Assembly (NCBI GenBank): GCA_022495005.1 | Contig: JAGYXB010000461.1 | Location: 310,001 to 374,000 of the forward strand | Direction: 5' to 3' | Source of the DNA: Rhyacophila brunnea | Lineage: Eukaryota; Arthropoda; Insecta; Trichoptera; Rhyacophilidae | DNA: 64,000 nucleotides | Shown here: piece by piece, positions 56,016 to 64,000 of the stretch | How positions within the stretch are numbered: position 1 is the stretch's first letter | How the letters are laid out: every line of letters starts with the position of its first letter | The notes under the pieces: model-generated | Databases searched by the model: none | The model's input: only the letters and a program-made list of their open reading frames with translations | Told to the model about the DNA's origin: nothing | Program-made: the position numbers and the translations under genes

Positions 56016-56412
56016 AGTACACACGCATATTCTTGCTCGATGTAATTTGAGGGAGTGAGGACGCACTGGCAAGGCTAGTGTGGCCTTGCTCTCAGTGCAC
56101 ATGCGTAGTGGTTTGACGGGCGCGGCGCGGCGGCGTCTTGCGAAACTCAAACGTATAACCGTGTGTGAAATGTTCGTAGACAGTGTCTTTTTTGGGGCAT
56201 TTTTCATACGGTTAAACGTTTGAGATTCGCAAGACGACGCCGCGCCGCGCCCGCCAAACTACTACGGCCGAGCACTCACTCGTGGTCGAAGTCGTGGTGG
56301 TGCGACGGTGGCATCACAGCGTCTTGTGTCGAGTTGCTCGACTGTGTGGACGCAACGACGAGCATGCTTCCAAGTCAACATGCTCGATCGAGCAAGAACG
56401 TACGTGGGTACT
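56016..56412. mobile_element. GC-rich foldback element
   Basis: The outer ends AGTACACACGCATATTCTTG...CTCGAT and the complement AGTACCCACGTACGTTCTTG...CTCGAT are inverted. Inside, two 63-bp GC-rich arms (about 56103-56165 and 56207-56268) are nearly perfect complements, including GGGCGCGGCGCGGCG and CTTGCGAAACTCAAACGT/ACGTTTGAGATTCGCAAG. The spacer is about 41 bases. The outer thirds are not inverted and are rich in CGTCG words. Frames on both strands are by-products of the palindrome. Confidence 0.75.
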
Positions 56413-56419
56413 AGGCTTT

Positions 56420-57570
56420 GAAGCTTTGAAATGAAGGTTAACCTGCACTGTCAAAACTGAAAAATGCACTGTCGAAAGTCGTTTCATTATTTCGAATCTC
56501 TGGATAGTTGATTGGTTATTTCTATACTCTGCTCCATAGATTCGAAGCATTGTGCAACAAAACCATTTTTCTAAGAATCTAAGGTTTAAATAATTTTTGA
56601 TTGATTCTGCATTGCTATATAAATGTACATCATTCTATTTTTTTACAATACCTAATTATTTTACTCGCCGTGTTTTCATATGTATTCCTATATTATGGTT
56701 TAATCAAGAATATTATTATAATATGAGCTATTAATAACAATCGTAGTAGATATACTCGTATTATATAAATGTACATACCCATATTATTTTATAGCTCAAA
56801 TACATTTACGACCCATAAATCGCTAGTGTTTGGAAGTCAATAAAATGATGAAACGTTTCCATAATACATAAATTCAACGCGATTAATTTTGTCATCTTTA
56901 TTTACTGAAACAACCACATACATATATATTGTAAAATATCTATATCGTATCATCGTTTGATTAATCGTAGTGTTAAATGCATTTATACATAGATACAACT
57001 AAAGAAAATAATTCAATATTATCTAGATGAAAAGCTATTTCCAACTAATTATGTATTATTCAATGGTTAAAACTTAAAATGTTACCAAATGACATACTAC
57101 TAATTGATGTATCTATAGTCTATGTACTAATTCTATTTTCTACCTAATATTTGAAACCGACTCAAAAGTCGCGAGTGATGGAAATGTCATCAAATGGTTT
57201 TCTAAGTTTATTTGAAAAAAAGTTCTTGTAAAACGCATTTCAATATTTATAATTCTTAAAACACACGTCATTTTAATAACGTAATTATGAAATACTTGTA
57301 GATAAATAATAATTCTAATTAATAGAAACCCACAACTTGGTCGTCTTTAAATACAATTAATAATATTTTATGATGGATATCATTAACTATGCAACTAACT
57401 TACGATGTTGACACAACTCTAATAGCATTTAATAGAAGATGGATTCTTGAGCAATGACGAATTATCAACATATCTATATCTTAGACGTAGACAAATACGA
57501 AAACATTACAAAAATCTAGTTCTAAAATAAAGGCATTTTATTGTTTTGTAAAAAATAGGGAATTAAAATA
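56420..57570. other. AT-rich non-coding stretch
   Basis: No gene or repeat partner was recognised. Confidence 0.45.
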
Positions 57571-58036
57571 CTTGACGGCCCACATGCTCAGCGTACGTCA
57601 AAATGGAGCTTGTATGCGATTTTCAAAGCTTGATCCTGGACATTCCTTAAACGTTGTAGATAATCTATTTACACAATTTTGAAGCCTTATTATCCTTTAT
57701 ATTTATTTTAAACATTTGATGACTGCATAAAGTATTTTTATTACATGAAATAGTATTCGTTTAAACCTCTCGCTCTAAAGTTTTAGAATATAGTCATATT
57801 TCAGTACGTCCATTTGAAGTGGTGTTAAGATTTTTTTATATTTATTAATTTTTAAAAGTATTTATAAAACCATTAGTAAAATTTATGTCGACATTATTAT
57901 AGTGAAATATTTACAATAATAAATTAATATAATCTCTGTGATCCCAAATTTGACAAGAATTAGGCATTTTATTATTCAACAAATAGGCAAGATTTACACA
58001 TTTAAAGATAATTTTAAAAATGCTGATTATAAGCTA

Positions 58037-59339
58037 CGAGGGTGGGTCAATAATTCCTTAGAAAAAAGCATTAAAACAGTTTTTATTTTTGTATTTTTTT
58101 TTTATTTCTCAACATAATCTCCTTGGAGCTCAATACACTTGGTTAGACGTTTCTCAATATTTTTTAAACCGTCAGAAAAATAAGTTTTCGGAAGGTCCTC
58201 AAAATAAGCATTTGTCCGATCGACGACTTCTTCATTTGAAAAAAAACGTTGTCCACTTAGCCATTTTTTTAAGTTTGGGAAAAGGAAAAAGTCACTGGGG
58301 GCTAAATCTGGCGAATACGGTGGGTGGTCGACCAATTCGAACTTCAATTCTTCAATTTTAGCCATTGATCGTAAACATGTGTGAACACGGGCATTGTCCT
58401 GATGAAAGAGGATTTTTTTCCTGTTTAAATGAGGCCGTTTTTCTTCAATTTTGTTTTTTAGCTGGTCCAATAAAGATGCATAATAATCCCCTGTTATTGT
58501 TTTTCCTTTTTCCAAATAGTCAACGAAAATAATTCACGTGCATCCCAAAATACAGTAGCCATAACCTTACCAGCTGATTTTACGGTTTTCGCCTTCTTTG
58601 GACATGGTTCGCCTTTCGCAATCCACTGCTTTGACTGTTCTTTCGTCTCGGGAGTATAGTGGTGTATCCATGTTTCATCTACAGTCACAAAGCGACGAAA
58701 AAATTCATCCGGATTGCGTTGCATGAGCGACAACAGGGCTTTAGAGGCCACCACCCTATTGCGTTTATTGTCGACTGTGAGCAAACGCGGCACCCATCTT
58801 GCAGAAATTTTTTTTCATGCCCAATTTGTCATGTAAAATAGAAATGACGCTACCTTTTGAGATCCCTGTAACCTCAATTATCTCACTCAACTTTAATCTT
58901 CGGTCACTTAACACCATATCGTGGATTTTATTGATCATTTCTGGTGTAGTCACCTCTACAGGACGTCCTGAGCGTGGTTCATCCTTTGTTGATGTACGAC
59001 CACGTTTAAATTCATTTAACCAGTTATAAATAGTTGCAAGTGAAGGAGCAGATATGCCGTGAACTAAATCCAACTCATTTTTTATTTCCTTTGCTGTTAA
59101 CCCTTTTATATTAAAATGTTTAATAACAGCTCTAAACTCAATTTTCTCCATTTTCCATTTTTCCATTTTCCACAAGCAATTTTTTTTTTAAATGTACGAG
59201 AAACACACAACAACCCGACCAATCTGATTGAAACTTCGCAGCATGCTGAATCGGTAGTGCCGCTGCATGAAAACAAACCGCTTACAGTACTAGTCGCGCC
59301 ACCTGTCGGCTTTTCTAAGGACTTATTGACCCACCCTCG
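58037..59339 (-). mobile_element. mariner element (1303 bp)
   Basis: The termini CGAGGGTGGGTCAATAATTC (58037) and the complement CGAGGGTGGGTCAATAAGTC (59339) are about 30-bp inverted repeats that continue CTTAGAAAA. TA dinucleotides flank it (58035-58036, 59340-59341). Length, ends and TA target are those of a full-length mariner. The TA belongs to the host foldback word AAGCTATGTCTTTGAC, so the insertion point is exact. One transposase gene, on the minus strand, is broken by two frame shifts. Confidence 0.9.
58102..59151 (-). pseudogene. mariner transposase (DD34D), two frameshifts
   Basis: Cut-and-paste transposase of about 350 residues. The likely start is the third ATG (59151-59149, MEKIEFRAVIKHF), since upstream ATGs add only a repetitive KWKMEK stretch. 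The N-terminus has two helix-turn-helix regions around a GRPVEVTT linker. The first shift lies at a T8 run (58808-58815; one extra base), just before the WVPRLL motif. The second lies near 58538, after VFWDAR, where one base seems lost. The three catalytic aspartates survive but in different frames: VDETW (58677-58679), HQDNAR (58396-58398) and APSDFF (58291-58293), with 34 residues between the last two. The C-terminus ends ELQGDYVEK. The copy cannot make the full enzyme. Confidence 0.9.
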
Positions 59340-60139
59340 TATGTCTTTGACCATTCAAATGTGATAAACATTCTACGAATAATATTTGCTTTATAATAAT
59401 TATTCACCTAAGAATAAGGTAGTATTTTTTTGAAATACGTTCGGTTAGGTACATGTTCAAACACGCGCGTTACCATGATCTTACTCCCTGCTTCATTTAT
59501 CGTTTGTCAATTTATGGCTACGGCCGTATGTTGTAGCTTAGCTACTGGGGAATGCCGATAGAAATGGCGTATTTCAAAAAAATACTACCCTATTCTTAGG
59601 TCAATAATTATTATAAAGAAAACATTATTCGTAGAATGTTTAACACATTTGAATGGTCAAAGATATAGCTTATAATCACTATATTTAAAATTATCTTTAA
59701 ATGTGTAAATCCTGCCTATTTTTTGAATAATAAAATGCCTAATTCTTGTCAAATTTGGGTTCACAGAGATTATCAATATATTTTTTATTGTAAATATTTC
59801 ATTATAATAGTGTCGACATAAATTTTACTAATGGTTTTATAAATTCTTTTAAAAATATATAAATTTAAAAAATCTTAACACCACTTCACTTGGACACACT
59901 GAAATAAAACTATATTCTAAAACTTTATACCGAGAGTTTTAAAAGAATACTATTTTATGTAATAAAAATACTTTATGCAGTCATCAAATGTTTAAAATAA
60001 ATATAAAGGATAATAAGGCTTCAAAATTATGTAAATATATTATCTACAACGTTTAAGCAATGCCCAGGATCATGCTTTGAAAATAGCATAAATGCTCCAT
60101 TTTGACGTACGCTGAGCATGTCCCCCCTTAATAATTTTA

Positions 60140-60730
60140 TAAATCCTAGATGAATTTTAAGACATGTTTAAGGTTTTTTTTAAATGTGTTTCTTCATTGA
60201 AATATAAAGGAAAACAATCCATATCGAATGGAATCATTAACTCAAAACGTTTTTGTTAATTTATAAAGCATATATTGACAAATTAAAAAAGTGAAACCTA
60301 CTAACTTTGCAACTAATATCTTCGATTGCTCTTAATGGCGGCGGTCTAAAATATTTTCTTGATATTATTATATTCTAATAAAATAATCCGAATATGGTTA
60401 TGACCAATAAAATAATTGCATACGATGCGTAGGTATGCAACATCTAGGTAAAACTGACATCAAACGCCTACTTTTTGATTGCTTAAATATCGACATACGA
60501 CAGACTGAATCAGAGCCTATTGAATAGGGTGCCTCAATAATTCAAAAATCAATTATTGGGTACACTTTATCACTAAAATATATAATATCAAAATATAGAT
60601 AGGTATATTATTGATATCCATTGTTTTTTTACGAAGGTCTCGAGTTATGCGTATCATGAATTTTCCATATTATTGTGACGGCAATACGTCTCAAGCAGTG
60701 TGACATGTTATTAACGACTGCCCAATACTA
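60140..60730. other. AT-rich non-coding stretch
   Basis: No feature recognised; many stops in all frames. Confidence 0.45.
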
Positions 60731-60735
60731 GGAAA

Positions 60736-60867
60736 GGTGCGATATGTTCCCAGAGCTCTATACAGACATCATAATCAGGGAGTACTAAACAATAAAATAA
60801 TACAAGAAGATGTTAAAAAAGAAATAACTGAGGAACACTACAACAGACTTCACCTTAAACTCTAATC
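60736..60867 (+). pseudogene. Jockey-like LINE C-terminal remnant
   Basis: The plus strand reads VRYVPRALYRHHNQGVLNNK and IIQEDVKKEITEEHYNRLHL, then a stop. RYV.N..L..DL.V..V.EEI.....Y..RL..H is the typical last stretch of Jockey-type ORF2 proteins. The segment is short, so the call is tentative. Confidence 0.45.
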
Positions 60868-61149
60868 TGGAATTTTTTTATGAATTAAGCTCTAAGAGAT
60901 GCATATTATAATACTTATGTAAGTAATTAATAATATGTTATAATTTATAGGAACCACCGCACCACACCTACTAACAAGTAAGAGCATTGTTTGTAATGAA
61001 TTAAAAAAATCAGGAACTTTTCAATAGGTAGGTGCGTTTTTGTATTTTTCTTAGATTGACTAGGCAAACAGGAGGTCGTTAAAAGATATGAAATGATAAT
61101 ATGTCGGGCATGCTGCTCTTCGAGTGGATAAATGTATGACGAAATGAAG

Positions 61150-61310
61150 TTATACAGTACCTAGTACCCAAGAGACACTGAAAGACTACAGGTCTGCACT
61201 AATACCTTGTGAATGAACGTACTCATCAAGCTTTTCTGAAATTCGTGCTAGCAAAAGACAAGACGTGTGGAAATATGAAAAAGAGGCCTTCATGCATTAT
61301 TACACGAAGA
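61150..61310 (+). pseudogene. Possible LINE family K debris
   Basis: The stretch reads YLVPKRH and then, after stops, residues that recall the W-YPRD-ER part of family K, with REAF/EAFM-like words near 61285. It is strongly decayed. A related tail (GGATCAACCCAGGCTGATGA) lies at 61908-61927. Confidence 0.3.
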
Positions 61311-61420
61311 AATAAAACTCGCAACCTGTGTCACTATTCGCGGATTCGTACAATGGCCGAATAGAGATATTATCACTTTTCGCTGATACAACCTTGTTTC
61401 AAAACACTCGCTACATTTTA

Positions 61421-61476
61421 GCGCTCGAAATGGAAAATTTTACGAACCGGAGCGCTCGATAATAATTTTCCGAAAA
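61421..61476. mobile_element. Terminal fragment of the CGCTCGAAAT hAT family
   Basis: AGCGCTCGAAATGGAAAATT, TTACGAACCGGAGCGCTCGA and TAATAATTTTCCG match the right terminus of the element at 32864-33107 in reverse. It stops where the LINE fragment at 61480 begins. Confidence 0.65.
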
Positions 61477-61479
61477 TAA

Positions 61480-61600
61480 TACCGTCCGACCTGGTTGCCA
61501 CAAAAGCCAATTTTATTGCATTTAGAAAATTTGTGGCGTCATACTGCCAACGCGAAGATCTCTTCACTTAGAATGTTCGGCAGTTTTGTATTAGCTTTAA
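61480..61600 (+). pseudogene. R1/I-like LINE 3' end, copy 2
   Basis: The plus strand encodes PSDLVATKANFIAFRKFVAS and YCQREDLFT, then TAG. This matches the C-terminus of the LINE at 26095-26388. The following TTCGGCAGTTTTGTATTAGC is also shared and would be the start of the 3' untranslated region; the copy at 26 kb lacks about ten bases spanning the stop. 5'-truncated. Confidence 0.7.
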
Positions 61601-62104
61601 TTTGTTACTTACTACAATTTTTAATATTGCCTCTTCATGCTCATTTCTCCCATGGGTACCTTAACTTAAAGTCATGTAAATTCAGTCAAAGCATATTTGA
61701 GTGCATGGCGGTCTCAGACTCAAGACAGTCAAAATAATTTTTACGGACGTAGCGATAATCTCGGGATTTAATGAACCGGAGCTGCGTTCTGATGCACTCT
61801 AGCTTATTGCTTAGGCTTGACTTTACAGTCGCAGCAGGTTTGAATACAGCTGTTGATCATAAACGTTTCTAACCAAAAACTAGTTGGACCCCCTGCAGTA
61901 GGTATTGGATCAACCCAGGCTGATGATGATCACTATGAGTTAATTAGGACAGACTTCCAGACCGTAGCACAACGATGGTGACCCTGTGAAGTAGTACGTA
62001 CATCTGTCCGAGTGTTTCGCGGACTGAGATTTCAATTAGATCCGCACTATTTGCACAGCACTCGCCGGCAATGTTAAAGACCGGTTATCATTTCATTCCA
62101 TCCA

Positions 62105-62215
62105 CAGTGTTTGGCAAACAAGTGGAGACGGCCGCCATCATGGGCAAACGGATTTTTATTACGTCACAGGAGAGAGCAGGACCGGGGCGAGGGGGACGCG
62201 GCTAAATAATGAGAG
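62105..62215. other. GC-rich block
   Basis: The block GGAGACGGCCGCCATCATGG to GACGCGGCTAAATAATG is strongly GC-rich. It contains ATTACGTCA, a CREB/ATF-type site (about 62158-62166), and an ATG in a favourable context (GCCGCCATCATGG) that opens only 22 codons. A promoter is possible but unproven. Confidence 0.3.
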
Positions 62216-62566
62216 TTTGTCTGACAGCGACAAGCAGAGACGTATTAGACATTATTTATTATTAAAACAAAATTAATAAAACGGTCAAAGATTTATTATT
62301 ATAACGTTATATTAAAAAGACTCGTGGATCACGGGTTTGAATCCCGAAAATATTATTAAAAATAAATTTGGATCCAGAAGTGGACGTAATTTTTGAACGA
62401 ATGATGAACGACCGTTTATCGTTAAATAATAAGCTGTTAAAAATAAAATTCCTTTTAGAGATGACTGTAGGTAATGCACTAGCAAGTGGATTTGAAATCT
62501 ATAATTAAATACATTTTACGTACAGAATTAAAGATATTTAAATATTATTGTAATTAAAAACTAGCG

Positions 62567-62736
62567 ATTCTTGTCGGTTAATAGAAAGCCAGTGGCAAAA
62601 AAAAATTTGAAATAGCCGTTATATTGGATTATTTGTTAGGTTAGGTTATGTTTTCATTCTTGAATTCATGAGTTTTGCCAAAATCGCCTATGACAATTAG
62701 CGCGGTTTCCGCCTGGCTTTCTGTAAACCGACTTGA
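62567..62736 (-). mobile_element. D element, copy 3
   Basis: A complete-looking copy in reverse: TTCTTGTCGGTTAATAGAAA, GCCAGTGGC, TAGCCGTTATATTGGATTA, TTTGTTAGGTTAGGTTATG, TTTTGCCAAAATCGCCTATG, CCGCCTGGCTTTCTGTAAAC and CGACTTG. Both inverted ends are visible. Confidence 0.7.
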
Positions 62737-62769
62737 TTAGAAGAAAAAAATGAAACGATTGAACTAAGA

Positions 62770-63065
62770 AAAAAATTGCAGATGGTATTGACTAGTTTTA
62801 AAATTTTTATTAAACCCTGCCTAAAGCAAACTATAGGTAATAGATACTCGATAAAAACACGTATTCTTTTGTCGATAAAATATTTATATTACGCTATTAA
62901 ATCATACGTCATTTTAGATATTTTAAGAATATTATTTATCTTTTATTGTTTGGTAAGGTTGGGCTAGGTTTCAACTAATCGAGTTGTAAAATACCATCTG
63001 TAATCAAATAAGTAAGACTGATAAAGTTCAGTATGCACTGTTTATGATGCATCTCCACACCTCCA
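62770..63065. mobile_element. hAT family E, copy 6 (left end lost)
   Basis: TTGCAGATGGTATTGACTAG, AAACCCTGCCTAAAGCAAAC, TCGATAAAATATTTATATTA and the mirrored GTAAGACTGATAAAGTTCAG, TATGCACTGTTTATGATGCA match family E; the first 50 bases with the terminus are missing. Confidence 0.6.
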
Positions 63066-63215
63066 TACGTCTAGAGGTTGCCAGCAACTTGTTGCCAGTG
63101 TGGACACGGCATTAAATGCAAACACTGGTCAAAGAAATTAGGTTATAGTGAAGATTGTCGAATAATTTATTTAATGTATATATTTTTATGACGTTTTAAA
63201 TCAACGACACTTTAA

Positions 63216-63512
63216 GCCACAGAACAGATTAATAAATAGAATTAAAATAGGCTATACCCTCAATATACTACATTTGAAGTGTCATACGAAAATTAAACAC
63301 ACATTATGGGCGTGGAATAGTGTTTAGCAATCTTCAAATACACAAATATTGAATGAGTGCCAGTGCATAAGTCGAGAGCAGTTGTCAGACGAAGGACAAT
63401 CGTATTTTTACACGTGCTTAAGTTTATCCCATCTTCTTCCATACTGGAGATCGGTTGACTGTAATTCCACACCCGTTAGATATTTCAGTTCCCATTAATT
63501 CTGTGTTCCCTG
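63216..63512 (-). mobile_element. H element, copy 4, with 6-bp duplication
   Basis: The 297-bp unit in reverse starts GCCACAGAACAGATTAATAA and ends TTAATTCTGTGTTCCCTG. The hexamer CTTTAA flanks it at 63210-63215 and 63513-63518. Internal landmarks AATATTGAATGAG, CACGTGCTTAAGTTTATCCC and GATCGGTTGACTG are those of the family. Confidence 0.75.
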
Positions 63513-63519
63513 CTTTAAA

Positions 63520-64000
63520 TACTAATAGTAAGAAAGACTCCATGATAATTATACTATATTAAATAATATGACAGTAAATTTATAAACTGTATATACAACC
63601 ACTTCTATTAGGCGGGGAAATTATATTAGATTAGCACTGCATAGAGACGGCACTTGTGATGTGACCCATCTCTAATTAAAAACAGGTCGGCATCTAGCAC
63701 GCTTCGATACATTCATTACTCGTAGAATTAATTTGCAGATTCAATATGTATCTATCGGATAATACTAACTCGCATTGATAATAAAATGATTGATAAACAT
63801 TAATAATTTTCTATGACGGGTATTATAAATATTATATTATCGAGGTTGATATGGGGAAATAGGTGCAAGAGATGATATAACAAAAATCGATGTAGGTATA
63901 GGGTGAGATTATTTAGAATGTCATCTTAGCGTTATAAAAGAGCTTTGGAGAGTTATACATCGACAAAGTTATGAACTGTTTTTCGCAGTTTATTTAAAAG
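63520..64000. other. AT-rich non-coding stretch
   Basis: Nothing recognisable was seen to the end of the window. Confidence 0.45.

Larger units (their letters stand above)
57572..60131. mobile_element. TTAA-flanked giant foldback, copy 3, split by mariner
   Basis: The element (57576-60127) starts CGGCCCACATGCTCAGCGTA and ends TACGCTGAGCATGTCCCCCC, between TTGA (57572-57575) and TTAA (60128-60131). Its left arm, 57576-58036 continued at 59340-59445 after the mariner, is the reverse complement of the right arm of about 59560-60127. Without the mariner it is a hairpin of roughly 565-bp arms around a loop of about 110 bases. Copies 1 and 2 have only the first ~140 bp (or less) of that left arm. 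No transposase of its own is encoded. Confidence 0.8.

Noticed and set aside
1..64000. CRISPR arrays, operons, phage or viral genes
   Set aside because: No regularly spaced repeats, ribosome-binding-site-led gene strings or viral proteins were seen; all recognisable coding pieces are eukaryotic transposon remnants.

Overview
The window looks like gene-poor, AT-rich nuclear DNA of an insect, most likely a hemipteran of the aphid type. The reasons are: long stretches with no open frame; tRNA-derived SINEs; a mariner of about 1.3 kb; many hAT-type non-autonomous elements; non-LTR retrotransposon debris; short TTAGG runs (the insect telomere unit) inside a repeat; and frequent TAGGTACCTA-like words that I associate with aphid DNA. 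The placement is inference. Nothing bacterial, viral or CRISPR-like was seen, and no complete host gene can be supported. The best hint of a host gene is a possible first coding exon at 14207-14282 (+) ending in a strong splice donor, with an RFX-type X-box about 400 bases upstream.

Layout. 0.6-5 kb: two copies of an unclassified repeat, a GC-rich block, a 795-bp element flanked by TTAA, a SINE, and repeats I label M and C. 5-13 kb: LINE fragments, SINEs and more C/D elements. 13-16.5 kb: a terminal-inverted-repeat element, the possible promoter and exon, a Penelope-like fragment carrying a hammerhead-ribozyme-like core, and an H/LINE/hAT cluster. 19.8-20.5 kb: a SINE split by a 427-bp element. 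23-28 kb: an internally deleted hAT, a C copy with TTAGG repeats, and an R1/I-like LINE tail split by a foldback. 28.5-34.2 kb: three hAT elements with 8-bp target duplications. 35.6-36.2 kb: a probable LTR. 38.5-41.7 kb: a GTF2IRD2-like hAT remnant, then a hAT element with two further insertions inside it. 45-53 kb: truncated hAT copies, an unrecognised decayed coding region, ribozyme-like repeats and a fairly fresh LINE 3' end. 54-60.2 kb: a second TTAA element, a GC-rich foldback, and a third TTAA element that is a giant hairpin split by the mariner. 60.7-63.5 kb: more LINE, D, hAT and H copies.

The sequence therefore reads mainly as a record of nested transposition. Insertion order can be read directly at several places: mariner into TTAA foldback; MITE into SINE; SINE into D element; TA-MITE and ribozyme-like repeat into hAT; foldback into LINE. 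The observations most worth following are the hammerhead-like cores, the copy-specific inverted pairs in the G repeats, the foldback/mariner nest, the H family with 6-bp duplications, and the possible exon at 14.2 kb. I did not find a convincing new biological system beyond mobile-element biology.
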